A DNA stretch of 64,000 nt from Dokdonella fugitiva (GCF_014138265.1 NZ_JACGXL010000001.1:124001-188000), one strand, 5' to 3'. Counted from the stretch's first letter, positions 27,821-37,279 are shown. Numbers and translations are program-made. The notes: a model not told the origin generated them from the sequence alone.

Positions 27821-28462
27821 TTACTCGTAGATGCGTCCGGCCCAAAGGAAAACCGCGAATTGCCGCCATGGGTTTTCGCGCTGGAGGCTTTGCTGCTCGC
27901 CGAAAGCGGAGTCATTCGCCCACGCGCAGGCCGCTTCGAGGAAATCCGCGATGCTTTGATTCGCCCACTCTCCCGCGAAGCCATCGACGGTGGGCGCGAG
28001 CGAATCAGCTAGTCGACGGTCCGCCACCAACGCTTCCACGAAACGCACGAACGAGGACGCGTCCGAAACCGAATCGAGGTTCGCGCTATTCGATACCTTG
28101 CCAATGGTCGAGGCGTGGCGATGTCTCGTCGCGACATGCTCGCCGGGTTCATGCCGGCGGTCTCCACCGCGCAAGTACCCGATATGTGCGAGTCCAGACA
28201 ATCGATCGGGGCAGGGTGTGGACTCATGTTGCTCGTCGAGGGTCCAGTCGTCTGGGAAATCTCCGAGCACCATGCCGGCGACACACGAACAACTTTCGCG
28301 GCTCGTTGCCGAAGGCATTCCGTCAAATTCGAAACGGACCCGTACCACGCGCAGGGTCGCATCGGCTTCGATGGATGCCTGGCGAAGGTCGGCGCAAATT
28401 TCTCCCAACAGCGCGCGCTGAAGGGAGAGCAGCAAGCTCGAACGATCCGGTGGGATGCGCAT
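27821..28462 (-). CDS. two-domain protein, immunity-like N-terminus and DUF7660-like C-terminus
   Basis: A 213-residue protein, visibly lower in GC than its neighbours, which points to recent acquisition. The first ~100 residues (LLLSLQRALLGEICADLRQA, then FEFDG and SRESCSCVAGMVLGDFPDDW) resemble a family of small proteins that I recall from immunity-gene arrays; I could not verify this. The last ~85 residues (FVRFVEALVADRR, WANQSIADFLEAACAWA, WRQFAVFLWAGRIYE) have the spacing of DUF7660. It starts 7 bases after the VanY stop, so the two are probably co-transcribed. The immunity role is inference. Confidence 0.7.
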   Translation of the reverse strand: MRIPPDRSSLLLSLQRALLGEICADLRQASIEADATLRVVRVRFEFDGMPSATSRESCSCVAGMVLGDFPDDWTLDEQHESTPCPDRLSGLAHIGYLRGGDRRHEPGEHVATRHRHASTIGKVSNSANLDSVSDASSFVRFVEALVADRRLADSLAPTVDGFAGEWANQSIADFLEAACAWANDSAFGEQQSLQRENPWRQFAVFLWAGRIYE

Positions 28463-28469
28463 TGGAGAA

Positions 28470-29063
28470 TCAGACCATGCCCGATTCGGCGCCGCGGTGG
28501 CGATGCCAGCACCAGTGCCACGGCTCGTACGCGATGCGGTGCGGGTTGTCGCGCGGGTAGGACAGCGCGAAACCGAAGCGCGCCGCGTTCGCGACGAGCC
28601 AGGCGAACGCGGACGAATGCTCGAATTCCTCCTCGAGCGCGGCGAAGCCGGGCGTGGTGAGATCGACCGCGCGCCCGCTGTGGTGCTCGCTGTAGCCGGG
28701 TGCAGCGCTCACGCGCAGGATCTCCTCCATCGACTGGCCGCGTTCGAGTTTGCGCTTGAGGATGCCGAGCTGGTACTCGGCCGAACGGAATGCCGACACG
28801 AGCTGCAGTTCGATCGCATCGGCCGCGGCCGCGGCGTGCAGGCGCGCGTAGGCGCGCGCGGCGCGCGGTGCGAGCCACTGCCGGCGCTGGTGGATGTCTT
28901 CGCCGATGCACGCGAGTTCGCGTGGTTCGCGCACGGGGACGAGACGTCGCACGCGGCCGTAGTCGCGTGGCACGCCGAGCGCATGGGCCTCGGCGACGAG
29001 TACACGCCGCTGCGCGTCGTCGCAGCGCGCGGGAGCCGTGCCGGCGTCGGCGTGCGTCGTCAT
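28470..29063 (-). CDS. VanY-type D-alanyl-D-alanine carboxypeptidase family protein
   Basis: A 197-residue peptidase of the M15 family, which cuts the terminal D-Ala or the cross-bridge of peptidoglycan. The zinc site is complete: SEHHSGRAVD at residues 125-134 (His127, Asp134) and EPWHW at 180-184 (Glu180, His183). There is no signal peptide from the ATG at 29063; the first 60 residues are charged and helical. An inner-membrane or outer-membrane crossing would therefore need another route, or the start is upstream. It sits between a DUF3887 protein gene (10 bases upstream) and the immunity-like gene. Confidence 0.88.
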   Translation of the reverse strand: MTTHADAGTAPARCDDAQRRVLVAEAHALGVPRDYGRVRRLVPVREPRELACIGEDIHQRRQWLAPRAARAYARLHAAAAADAIELQLVSAFRSAEYQLGILKRKLERGQSMEEILRVSAAPGYSEHHSGRAVDLTTPGFAALEEEFEHSSAFAWLVANAARFGFALSYPRDNPHRIAYEPWHWCWHRHRGAESGMV

Positions 29064-29073
29064 GAGCGTGCGC

Positions 29074-29814
29074 TCAGAGCGGTTTCAGGTAGAACCCGGC
29101 GATGCGACCATCGCTGCCGCAGGCGATCTGCGCGTAGAGATTGGCCTTGTCGAAGATCAATGGGACCGTGATCGCGATGTAGCCGTCGCCCTTCATCGGG
29201 TGCGCCTGTCCGCGCGCCTGCAGGCGGCCGAACTGGCCGAGTGATTCCCACGCCTGCTGGAACTTCGGCGCCGGCAACGCGGTGCGCATCTTGGCGTCGA
29301 AGTCGCGTGTCGCGGTCGCGTAGTCGGCCTTCTGCGCGGCGTCGAGCAGGGACGTCGCGCGCGCCTCGCAAGCCGCGGCGATGCTCTTGTCGGTCGCGCT
29401 CGGCGGTGGCTCGGGTGCGAGCGGCGACGGCCGTTCGGCCATCGGCGCATCCGTCGCCGCAGGGGCGGGTGCCGCTTGCGGCGCCGCGTTCGCGGCCGGC
29501 TCGGCGCCCTTCTCGGCGGGGGCGGGCGTTGGCGCAGCCGCCGCGGTGGCGGCATCCGCGGGTGTCGCCTCGGAGGCCTGCCCCGCAGGCGGAGTTTCCG
29601 CCGCCGGCGCCGCCACGCCGGGATCGGCCAGCGGTTCGGTCGGCTTGCCGTCCTTCGCGCGCGCCATCGCATCGACGTCGATCTCCTGCGAAGCCGCCGC
29701 CGGCGTCGTCGCGTCCTGCGTGGCAGGCGGCGCATGTTTCTTCTTTGGCGCCGCCTGCGCGGACAGGCAGGCGAGCAGGGCGAAGGCGAGCGGTGCGAGC
29801 GATCGTTTCGACAT
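29074..29814 (-). CDS. exported protein with Pro/Ala-rich linker and DUF3887-like domain
   Basis: A 246-residue secreted protein. The signal peptide ends after LSAQA (residue ~21). Residues 22-140 are a low-complexity linker of Ala, Pro, Glu and Thr, probably spanning the cell wall or periplasm. The last ~100 residues (FDAKMRTALPAPKFQQAWES, LGQFGRLQARG, YAQIACGSDGRIAGFYLKPL) match the DUF3887 pattern of a small NTF2-like fold. It is the first gene of a leftward three-gene unit with the VanY-type protein and the immunity-like protein. Confidence 0.82.
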   Translation of the reverse strand: MSKRSLAPLAFALLACLSAQAAPKKKHAPPATQDATTPAAASQEIDVDAMARAKDGKPTEPLADPGVAAPAAETPPAGQASEATPADAATAAAAPTPAPAEKGAEPAANAAPQAAPAPAATDAPMAERPSPLAPEPPPSATDKSIAAACEARATSLLDAAQKADYATATRDFDAKMRTALPAPKFQQAWESLGQFGRLQARGQAHPMKGDGYIAITVPLIFDKANLYAQIACGSDGRIAGFYLKPL

Positions 29815-29903
29815 GAACGGGTCTCCAGCGGATGGCGCACGCTACCATGCGGGCCTGTATCGCGGCTGAGCCGCGCCGCGGTCCGCGGCCGCGGCGAGGC
29901 GCG

Positions 29904-30092
29904 TCACGACGCGTCGTCGGCGATCGCGCGCGGTTTGGTCGCGGGCTTCAGGCGCCCCGCTTCGCGCAAGGCTTCGCGCAGCACGTATTCGATCTGCGCG
30001 TTGAGCGAACGCAGGTCGTCGTTGGCCCAGCGCTGCATCGCGTCGAGCACGGGCGACGCGATGCGCAGCGGATATGCCTTCTTCTCGCTCAT
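29904..30092 (-). CDS. Arc-type ribbon-helix-helix protein
   Basis: A 62-residue probable repressor. The segment KAYPLRIASPVLDAMQRWAN is the ribbon and first helix of an Arc-like domain, and SLNAQIEYVLREAL is the second helix. The start at 30092 has a strong GGAGGT site; a longer frame reading begins upstream but lacks one. The partner gene upstream, also leftward, encodes an SPFH protein, whose promoter has a palindrome that this protein may bind. It may be translated from the same mRNA, 82 bases after the SPFH stop. Confidence 0.85.
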   Translation of the reverse strand: MSEKKAYPLRIASPVLDAMQRWANDDLRSLNAQIEYVLREALREAGRLKPATKPRAIADDAS

Positions 30093-30174
30093 GCGCCACC
30101 TCCGCACGCGTGCGACGAGCCGATGCGCGGGGTGGAGGACATGCTCCTGTCGGCGGCGGCGACGGACGGCATCG

Positions 30175-31053
30175 TCAGCCCGTGTAGAGCGTTCCGGTGT
30201 TGACGACCGGCTGCGTGCCGCGTTCGCCGCACAGCACGACGAGCAGGTTGCTGACCATCGCCGCGCGGCGTTCGTTGTCGAGTTCGACGACGCCGCGCTT
30301 GCCGAGTTCGGCGAGTGCCATCTCGACCATGCTCACCGCGCCTTCGACGATGCGTCCGCGCGCGGCGACGATCGCCCCGGCCTGCTGGCGCTGCAGCATC
30401 GCCTGGGCGATCTCCTGCGCGTAGGCGAGGTGGCTGATACGCGCCTCGACGACGTCGACGCCGGCCTTGCCGAGGCGCTGGTGGATCTCGCGGCGCAGGT
30501 GCGTGTTGACCTCGTCGCCGTGGCTGCGCAGCGACGGCGCATCGCCGTCGTGCGCGTCGTAGGGGTAGCTCTGCGCCATCTGGCGCAGGGCGGATTCGCT
30601 CTGGATCTGCACGAAGTTCTCGTAGTCGTCGACGCAAAACACGGCTTCGGCGGTGTCGACGACCTGCCAGACGACGACCGCAGCGATCTCGATCGGATTG
30701 CCGTCCGCATCGTTGACCTTGAGCCGGCCCGACTCGAAGTTGCGCACGCGCAGGCTCACCGCGCGTTTGGAATAGAACGGGTTGGTCCAGCGCAGGCCTT
30801 CGTCGCGCACGGTGCCGGCGTAGTGACCGAACAGCTGCAGCACCTGGCCCTGGTTCGGCTGCACCTGGAAGAAGCCCGCGGTCGCGAACAGCAGCGCGGC
30901 CATCGCGAGCGCCGCCGGCACGATGATCGACAGCAAGGCGGACGGATGCGCGTCGATGCCGAGGACCGTCGACGCGACCGTCGACGGTATGGCGACGACG
31001 AGGAACAGCACGACCGGAATGCCGGCGAGCGAGAAAGCATTGCGTTCGTTCAT
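30175..31053 (-). CDS. SPFH/Band 7 domain membrane protein
   Basis: A 292-residue membrane-scaffold protein. Two hydrophobic segments (residues ~8-27 and ~38-60) precede the Band 7 domain, which shows [40 protein letters not shown] and a C-terminal coiled part ([20 protein letters not shown]). SPFH proteins of this layout form large membrane-bound rings and influence protease or lipid-domain organisation; the substrate is unknown here. The ATG at 31053 follows a gggag site. The frame opens further upstream but no homology extends there. Confidence 0.92.
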   Translation of the reverse strand: MNERNAFSLAGIPVVLFLVVAIPSTVASTVLGIDAHPSALLSIIVPAALAMAALLFATAGFFQVQPNQGQVLQLFGHYAGTVRDEGLRWTNPFYSKRAVSLRVRNFESGRLKVNDADGNPIEIAAVVVWQVVDTAEAVFCVDDYENFVQIQSESALRQMAQSYPYDAHDGDAPSLRSHGDEVNTHLRREIHQRLGKAGVDVVEARISHLAYAQEIAQAMLQRQQAGAIVAARGRIVEGAVSMVEMALAELGKRGVVELDNERRAAMVSNLLVVLCGERGTQPVVNTGTLYTG

Positions 31054-31079
31054 GACTCGATCTCCCGATGCCTGGTCGT

Positions 31080-31107
31080 ATGATATCAATTTAATATCAC
31101 TTTGCAA
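31080..31107 (-). promoter_or_regulatory. promoter and palindromic operator of the SPFH-Arc unit
   Basis: Reading leftward, a -35 TTGCAA (31102-31107) and a -10 TATCAT (31080-31085) are 16 bases apart. The inverted repeat TGATAT-N7-ATATCA (31081-31099) overlaps the -10 box and fills most of the spacer, so a repressor bound there would block transcription. The site is strikingly AT-rich in this genome. The Arc-like protein encoded downstream is the natural candidate to bind it. Confidence 0.6.
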
Positions 31108-31167
31108 TATGGCCTGGAACGCCCGCTGTGCTAGGCTGTTTTTTGCGCACTTCGGGAGGGAGACGCC

Positions 31168-32844
31168 ATGGAACGCAACGCCGGCCGCCTCGGCCTGCTG
31201 CTCGCTTTCGCCGCGGGGGCCGCGCATGCCGCGCCCGCGCATTACGTCGTGTTCACGCGCGACGCTGCCGGCGTGGTCGAGCCGGTCTTCTACGCGCAGG
31301 TCGAACTCGCCGGCAGCGGCGACGAGGCCCGCACGTTCGATGCCGCCCATGGCGAACGCGTGGCCTGGCATGCCGTGAAGGGCGGCGCGGACCTGGGCGA
31401 GCGCAGCGTCGCGATCCCGGACCTGCGCGGCGAGTTCGCGCGCGATCCGAACCGCGGCGACGGCACGATCGTTTCGACGCGCCCGCGCGCGGCCACGCGC
31501 AGTTTCGTGTTGCGCGTCCCGTTAGGGTCGGCCGACGCGGTCGAATTCGCCGGCGCGGCAGCCGTGCAGCGCTTCGACCTCGCCGCGCTCGCCGCGCGTT
31601 CGGGCGAGCTGCGGCTCGCCGCGCGCGTGCCGCAAGTACAGATCGACCGCTTGCAGGGCGGCGGCAGCCCGGCCAACCGCGTCGACATGCTCGTCGTCGG
31701 CGACGGCTACACCAACGCGCAGCATTCGCTGTTCGATGCTGACGCGGCGATCCTGCACGACGCGTTCTTCGGTCTCACGCCGTACAAGGAATACCAGAGC
31801 TTCGTGAACTGGACGACCGCGTTCATCGCCTCGAACCAGTCCGGCGCGGACCACCCTGCGTACCAGGCCGGCTGCACGCAGGCGACCTGCTGCTCCGATC
31901 CGGACGCGATCGGCGACGTGCATGCTGGCCAGTTCGTCGATACCGCGTTCGACGCGACGTTCTGCGCCTACAACATCCAGCGCCTGCTCGTCGTCGACGA
32001 CGCTTCCGTGCTCGCCGCGGCCGCCGCGTATCCGGACTGGGACAAGATCGTCGTCGTCGTCAACGACGACACCTACGGCGGTTCCGGCGGCTCGCTCTCG
32101 GTCACCTCGACGCATGCGCAGGCGCCGCAGATCGTGCTGCACGAATACGGCCACAGCTTCACCGGGCTTGCCGACGAGTACAGTTCGCCGTACCCGGGTT
32201 TCCCTCCGTGCAGCGATACCGGCGGCACGCCGTGCGAACCCAACGTGACGAACCAGACCATCGCCGCGCAGGTGAAGTGGAACAGTTGGTTCACGCCCGG
32301 CAATCCGATCCCGACGCCGTCGGGAACATCGGGCGTCGGCCTGTTCCAGGGCGCGCGCTATCTCACGACGGGGATGTACCGGCCGGTCGACACGCAGTGC
32401 CTCATGCAGTTCCTCGGCGTGCCGTTCTGCCCGGTCTGCCGGCAGGAATACGTGCGCACGCTCTACCGCGGCGGCTGGGGCGCACCGGCAGCGGGCATCG
32501 ACCTCGTCGAGCCCGGCAGCGAATCGCCCGCGACTGCCGTGCCCGTGCAGTACGTGCCCGGCTCGAACCAGGCGTTCGGCGTGTCGCTGCTGCTGCCGAC
32601 GATCGGCGCGCTCGACGTGCACTGGTACCTCGACGGCAATCCGATCGGCGGCGCGACCTCGGCGACCTACGTGTTCAACCAGGCGGCGTCGACGCCGTCG
32701 TCGCACACGCTGCAGGTGCGCGTGAAGGACACGACCAACCTCGTCGCCGCGGCGATGGCGGGCAGCCTGCTCGATCACCAGCGCAGCTGGACGATCCAGG
32801 TCGGCGGCGACGTTATCTTCCGCAACGGCTTCGACGGCCCGTAA
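31168..32844 (+). CDS. secreted M64-family metallopeptidase
   Basis: A 558-residue exported zinc peptidase of the IgA peptidase M64 family. The signal peptide ends near AAHA (residue 22). A beta-rich N-terminal domain of ~170 residues is followed by the catalytic domain ([12 protein letters not shown], then [14 protein letters not shown] with zinc ligands His325 and His329 and the catalytic Glu326). A C-terminal immunoglobulin-like segment ends with IFRNGFDGP, also found at the end of the heparinase-like protein at 58253. It is transcribed divergently from the SPFH gene and convergently with the dehydrogenase gene downstream. Confidence 0.92.
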   Translation: MERNAGRLGLLLAFAAGAAHAAPAHYVVFTRDAAGVVEPVFYAQVELAGSGDEARTFDAAHGERVAWHAVKGGADLGERSVAIPDLRGEFARDPNRGDGTIVSTRPRAATRSFVLRVPLGSADAVEFAGAAAVQRFDLAALAARSGELRLAARVPQVQIDRLQGGGSPANRVDMLVVGDGYTNAQHSLFDADAAILHDAFFGLTPYKEYQSFVNWTTAFIASNQSGADHPAYQAGCTQATCCSDPDAIGDVHAGQFVDTAFDATFCAYNIQRLLVVDDASVLAAAAAYPDWDKIVVVVNDDTYGGSGGSLSVTSTHAQAPQIVLHEYGHSFTGLADEYSSPYPGFPPCSDTGGTPCEPNVTNQTIAAQVKWNSWFTPGNPIPTPSGTSGVGLFQGARYLTTGMYRPVDTQCLMQFLGVPFCPVCRQEYVRTLYRGGWGAPAAGIDLVEPGSESPATAVPVQYVPGSNQAFGVSLLLPTIGALDVHWYLDGNPIGGATSATYVFNQAASTPSSHTLQVRVKDTTNLVAAAMAGSLLDHQRSWTIQVGGDVIFRNGFDGP

Positions 32845-32887
32845 CGATCCGCTGCCGCGCGCCGACCATCGGCGAGGCGTCGGGGCA

Positions 32888-33745
32888 CTATCGGAAGGCG
32901 TGGATCACGCCGGCCATGTCGAGATCGCCGAAGCCGTCGTCGTGCGCGCGCCGGTACAGCGTCGCGCAGGCGCGGATCAGCGGCGCATCCGCGCCGGCGC
33001 CGTCCGCCTGCGCGAGGACGAGGTCGGCGATCGTCGCGACGTCGCGCACGGCCGCCTGCGGCGCGAACTCCGCACGTACGAGCTTGTCGAGCTTGATGCG
33101 CGAGACCTCGCTCGCCATCGGACCGGCGTCGAGGACGTCGCGCAAGAGCGCGATGTCGACGCCGCCGGAACGCGCGGCATGCACGGTTTCGGCGAGCGCG
33201 GTGACCATCGCGATGAGGTAGTGGTTGACCGCGAGCTTCATGCGCAGCGCGCCCGGCACCGCGCCGCAGCGGAACGTGCGCCGGCACAGCGGCGCGAGCA
33301 GCGGCAGCACCGCGTCGACCGCGTCGTCGCTGCCGGAAACCATGCCGATGAGTTCGCCGCGTTCGGCCTGCACGCGCGAGCCGGACACGGGCGCTTCGAC
33401 GTAGCGTGCGCCGCACGCCTCGAGATCGCGCGCGAGTGCCGCCGAGTACGCCGGCGACGTGGTGCCCAGGTGCACGAGCGTGCGTCCGGCGACGCGCGCA
33501 CCGAACGCGTGCGTGCGACGGCCGAGCACGGCGTCGAGGGCGGCTTCGTCGAACAGCATGAGCAAGACGGTCTGCGCATCGCGGCACAATGCATCGATCG
33601 ATTCCGCGCGGTGCGCGCCGAGTCCGAGCAGCGGCGCGCAGCGCTCCGCGGTGCGGTTCCACAACCAAAGAGGACAGCCCGCGCGCAGCAGGTTCGTGGC
33701 CATCGGCAGGCCCATCGTGCCGAGGCCGACGAAGCCGACGTTCAT
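32888..33745 (-). CDS. NAD(P)-dependent beta-hydroxyacid dehydrogenase
   Basis: A 285-residue enzyme of the 3-hydroxyisobutyrate dehydrogenase/tartronate semialdehyde reductase family. The Rossmann motif is GFVGLGTMGLPMA at residues 4-16, the substrate site EAPVSGSRVQAERGEL lies near 115-130, and the catalytic lysine is in MKLAVNHYL near residue 167. All key residues are present. The exact substrate is unclear. It overlaps the dienelactone hydrolase gene upstream by 4 bases (ATGA), which ties the two in one operon, under the divergent GlxA-like regulator. Confidence 0.93.
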   Translation of the reverse strand: MNVGFVGLGTMGLPMATNLLRAGCPLWLWNRTAERCAPLLGLGAHRAESIDALCRDAQTVLLMLFDEAALDAVLGRRTHAFGARVAGRTLVHLGTTSPAYSAALARDLEACGARYVEAPVSGSRVQAERGELIGMVSGSDDAVDAVLPLLAPLCRRTFRCGAVPGALRMKLAVNHYLIAMVTALAETVHAARSGGVDIALLRDVLDAGPMASEVSRIKLDKLVRAEFAPQAAVRDVATIADLVLAQADGAGADAPLIRACATLYRRAHDDGFGDLDMAGVIHAFR

Positions 33746-34587
33746 ATGACCGTCTCCGCCGCGAACGGCGCGGGCGCCCACAGACGTTCGCGCAGGAATG
33801 CGATCACGTCGGCGAATGCGCGCCGCGTCGGCGAACCGTCGACGTCGACGAGGTGCGCGGTGAACACGCTGTGCGGACCGCCGACGACCTCGGCGAAGAA
33901 CGGCGGCGGGTCGCCTCGTGCGGCCGCGTCGGGCAGCACGCGCGCGACGAAGCGCGGGCCGAGCGCGGATGCGTAGGCGGCGAACCGCTCGGCGCGGCAA
34001 CGCCGATCGCCTTCGAAGCGGTAGGCGAGGACCTCGAGGTTCTCGCGCTCGAGCCGTGCACGGACGTCGCGCAGTTCCTCGGCGTCGCTCTCGATCGCCG
34101 CGGGGTCGTCGAGCGGCAGCGAAGGCTGTGCCAACACCGGCGCGAGCACCGCCGGTTCGATCATCATCGCGAGCGCGAAGTTGCCGGTGAAGCACATGCC
34201 CACCGCGCCGACGCCGGCGCCACCGCATTCGCGGTGGGCGAAGCGTGCGAGTGCACGCAGCCATCGCGTGACCGGGCTCGAACCGCGCCCGGCGAGCGCG
34301 TGGAACTCGGCGCTGATGCACGCGCGACGCAACACGGCCAGACCGTCTTCGGCGCGCGGATAGGCGCCGTCGCGGCCGAACAGCGACGGCATGTAGACGG
34401 TGAAGCCGGCCTGGCGCACCCAGCGCGCGAAACGCGCGACGTCGGGACTGATGCCGGGCATCTCCGCCATCACGATCACGCCTGGCCCCTGGCCGGATGC
34501 GTACACACGGCGTGCGACGCCGTCGAGTTCGATCGACCGCGCGTCGAAATCGTCGAGCGGGTCGTCTTCGCGGTCGGCTGTGCTCAT
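33742..34587 (-). CDS. dienelactone hydrolase family protein
   Basis: A 281-residue alpha/beta hydrolase. The nucleophile is the cysteine of VGMCFTGN near residue 139, with a His in GGPHSVFT near 246. It starts 90 bases from the divergent regulator gene. With the dehydrogenase downstream it forms a two-gene unit, so a short catabolic path (lactone opening, then alcohol oxidation) is a reasonable inference. The frame is open upstream through the regulator but is not coding there. Confidence 0.88.
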   Translation of the reverse strand: MSTADREDDPLDDFDARSIELDGVARRVYASGQGPGVIVMAEMPGISPDVARFARWVRQAGFTVYMPSLFGRDGAYPRAEDGLAVLRRACISAEFHALAGRGSSPVTRWLRALARFAHRECGGAGVGAVGMCFTGNFALAMMIEPAVLAPVLAQPSLPLDDPAAIESDAEELRDVRARLERENLEVLAYRFEGDRRCRAERFAAYASALGPRFVARVLPDAAARGDPPPFFAEVVGGPHSVFTAHLVDVDGSPTRRAFADVIAFLRERLWAPAPFAAETVI

Positions 34588-34644
34588 CGCGGGCTCCGGG
34601 ACGTGAGAGGTCCATTTGAGCCGCGCGCGGCACTGCGTGGTAGT

Positions 34645-34677
34645 GTCGGAAAAGACATCTTCCGGGCTGATTCCGAC
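34645..34677. promoter_or_regulatory. inverted repeats in the divergent promoter of the GlxA-like regulator
   Basis: GTCGGAA (34645-34651) and TTCCGAC (34671-34677) form an inverted pair ending at the regulator start codon, and a nested CGGAA/TTCCG pair lies between. The sites are placed so that a regulator bound here could control both its own gene and the hydrolase/dehydrogenase unit. Confidence 0.4.
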
Positions 34678-35688
34678 ATGAAGGATTTCGAGCTGCTGCT
34701 GCTCGACGGCACCAATCCGAGCGGCGTCTCGATGACGCGCGACATCCTCGCCGCCGCGGCGCTGCTCGCCGCGCGCAATGGCGAGGCGGCGCCGAGCTGG
34801 GGCCTGCACTCGGTCGCGGGCGGCCGCGTGGAACTGCAGGGCGGGATCGCCGCGGCGACGACGCGGCTGCCGGCGCGGCGCAAGCCCGCGCGCTCGGTGC
34901 TGCTCGTGCCGGGCATCTGGGTCGCGGACGCGCGCGAGCTGCGTACACGCCTCGACGCCGACGACTGCCGCCAGGCGGTCCGCCACATCGCCGCGCACGT
35001 CGCCGGCGGCGGGCAGGTGGCCGCGTCGTGTTCGGCCGTGTTCCTGTTGCAGGCGGCCGGCGTACTCGCGGGCCGCCACGCGACGACGACGTGGTGGCTC
35101 GCGCCCGAGCTCGCGCGGATCGCCGCGGACGTGCGCGTGGAGGCGAATCGCATCCTCTGCATCGACGGCCCCGTGCTCACGGCCGGCGCCGCGTTCGCGC
35201 AGTCGGATCTCGTGCTGCACCTGTTGCGCGCGCGCTTCGGCGCACGCATCGCCGACGGCGTGTCGCGCGTGCTGTTGCTGCACGAACGCGGGCAGCAGGC
35301 GCAGTTCGTCGTGCCGGCGATGCTCGCGAGCGGCGACGCACTGGTCGCGCGGCTGACCCGGCGCGTCGAGACCGCGTTGCCGGACGTGCCGTCGGTGGCC
35401 GAACTCGCGGGCGAGCTGTGCGTGTCCGAGCGCACGCTCGGGCGGCGCGTGCGCCATGCGACGGGCATGGGCACGATCGCGCTGATCCGCAGCATCCGCC
35501 TGCACCGCGCGCGCAGCCTGCTGCAGAACAGCCGTCTCAGCATCGAGCGCGTCGCTGCGGCGGTCGGCTACCAGGACGCGACCGCGCTGCGTCGCCTCAT
35601 GCGCAAGGCCGCGGGCACGACGCCGGCGGGAATGCGCGCGACGGTCGCGGTCGCGGCGCCGCGGCGGCGCGAGCGCGGGCGTGCGTAG
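34678..35688 (+). CDS. GlxA-type AraC-family regulator
   Basis: A 336-residue transcription regulator. Residues 1-170 form a DJ-1/PfpI-like domain (ELLLLDGTN, LLVPGIWVAD, AASCSAVFLLQAAG with a nucleophile-elbow-type Cys). Residues ~235-325 carry two helix-turn-helix motifs of the AraC type (VAELAGELCVSERTLGRRVR, IERVAAAVGYQDATALRRLM). It is divergent from the dienelactone hydrolase-dehydrogenase pair and is probably their regulator. The ATG at 34678 directly follows the inverted repeat. Confidence 0.93.
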   Translation: MKDFELLLLDGTNPSGVSMTRDILAAAALLAARNGEAAPSWGLHSVAGGRVELQGGIAAATTRLPARRKPARSVLLVPGIWVADARELRTRLDADDCRQAVRHIAAHVAGGGQVAASCSAVFLLQAAGVLAGRHATTTWWLAPELARIAADVRVEANRILCIDGPVLTAGAAFAQSDLVLHLLRARFGARIADGVSRVLLLHERGQQAQFVVPAMLASGDALVARLTRRVETALPDVPSVAELAGELCVSERTLGRRVRHATGMGTIALIRSIRLHRARSLLQNSRLSIERVAAAVGYQDATALRRLMRKAAGTTPAGMRATVAVAAPRRRERGRA

Positions 35689-37128
35689 CTACGGTGTCGT
35701 CGACTGCGCCTCGCGCAGTTCGATGCGGCCGAGAAGGTCGAGGCCGGCGTAGAAGCGCCACGGGTCGCCGTCGCCGATGCCGAGCGCGATGTGGCCCGCG
35801 TCGAAGCCGGGCAGCGCCGCGTCGAAGCTCTGCCAGCGACCGTCGACCCACGCCTGCGCCCAGGCGTGCGGCACGAAGACCTGGTCCTTGCCGGCGAAGC
35901 CGGGTGCGTAGGCGAGGCCGTCGACGACGCGCGTCGCGATGCCGAGCGCGCGGCCGAGCGCGGCGACGAGCAGCGCATGCTCGGTGCAATCGCCCTCGGG
36001 CTTGCGCGCGACCTCGAGTGCGGACGCGTAGCCGACGTCGAGCGTCTTGCTGCGGATGTAGCCGCGCACGAACGTTTCGACGCGGCGCATGCGCTCGAGC
36101 GGCGTCGCGGCGTCGCCGGCGGCCTGTTTGGCGAGGCGGACGATCTCCGGCGCCTCGCTCTGCAGCCAGTCGTTCGGCTTGTAGTCGGATGGATCGGGCT
36201 TCTCGCCCTTGCGCACGCGCGCATCGCGATGGATCGTGACGACGCGCTCGCCGCCACGCGCGACGACGCTCTGTTCGTCCGTGTCGGGCAGCGCGAGCGC
36301 CGATTCGTTGCGTGGCGACGCCAGCGTGTAGCGCATCGTGCCGGCGAGCTCTTCGATGCGCAGCGCGCGCGGCGACGGCATCAGCGTGCGCGAGAACACG
36401 TCGCTGCCCTGGTTCGGCGCGGTCGCGCAGGCGCGGTCGCAGGCGAGCAGGACGAGGTCGACGCCCATCATCGGCAGGGTGAGCTTGTGCACGGTCTGGT
36501 CGGCGTCGATCCATGCGCGCGTCTTCATCGGCGCTCCCGGGAACGCGAGTACCTGGTCGACCGGATGCAGGTCGAGTGCGCCGCCGGGCAGGTCGACGCG
36601 CTCGGGTGCGGCGACGGTGCTGGTGATCTCGGCTGCATCGAGGCTCGACGGCTGGAACGCGAGCGCACGGTAGCGCGTGCCCACGGCGAGCCCGGCACGC
36701 ACGCCGGCGAGGCGCAGGCCCTCCGGCAGCAGCGCGTGTGCGGGCCAAGGCATCTTGCGGTGCTGCGTCGCGCCGCCGGTGGTCGTGTCGAGGTCGATCG
36801 AACCGTCGCGCACGCGCCCGTCGATGCGCGTTTCGCTGCCGGACAGGCGCGACGTGCTCGCGAACGCGAGCGGCGCGCCGTCGACCGTCTCGGTCGCGCT
36901 CTCGCTGCTGCCGAGCGCGACCTTGACACCGGCGCGCTCGAGTTCGATCTCGAGCGTCTGCGTCGTGTGCACCTCGCGCCCGCGCACCTCGCGTTTCGCT
37001 TCGAACGAACCGATCTTGCGGCCGTCGAGCAGCACGGTGAACCACTGGTCCTCGGGTGGTGCGGCGCTCGCGGCGAGCGGCAGCGCGGCGATGAACAGGG
37101 CGAGCAAGGGCGGCAGCGAGCGACGCAT
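35689..37128 (-). CDS. exported transglutaminase-like protein
   Basis: A 479-residue protein with a signal peptide ([22 protein letters not shown], start at 37128; longer upstream frames have no export signal). The C-terminal ~150 residues form a transglutaminase/protease-like core: the Cys in [14 protein letters not shown], the His in [13 protein letters not shown] and the Asp in SFDAALPG. The N-terminal ~300 residues are beta-rich without a family I can name. It probably acts in the periplasm. It is divergent from purT, and its stop lies directly against the stop of the regulator gene (convergent, no gap). Confidence 0.85.
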   Translation of the reverse strand: MRRSLPPLLALFIAALPLAASAAPPEDQWFTVLLDGRKIGSFEAKREVRGREVHTTQTLEIELERAGVKVALGSSESATETVDGAPLAFASTSRLSGSETRIDGRVRDGSIDLDTTTGGATQHRKMPWPAHALLPEGLRLAGVRAGLAVGTRYRALAFQPSSLDAAEITSTVAAPERVDLPGGALDLHPVDQVLAFPGAPMKTRAWIDADQTVHKLTLPMMGVDLVLLACDRACATAPNQGSDVFSRTLMPSPRALRIEELAGTMRYTLASPRNESALALPDTDEQSVVARGGERVVTIHRDARVRKGEKPDPSDYKPNDWLQSEAPEIVRLAKQAAGDAATPLERMRRVETFVRGYIRSKTLDVGYASALEVARKPEGDCTEHALLVAALGRALGIATRVVDGLAYAPGFAGKDQVFVPHAWAQAWVDGRWQSFDAALPGFDAGHIALGIGDGDPWRFYAGLDLLGRIELREAQSTTP

Positions 37129-37279
37129 CGGCGAATCCGGCAGGGGCAGGCGCCTAGTGTGCCCGAACCGGGCGCGCCGCATCGGGCGCACGGCGACGGA
37201 TCCGCGCACGCGCGACGCCGGGATGGACTTGTGCGGCCCTTTCCCTAGAATCTGCGCGCCCGCCGTCGCGAACCTCCGC

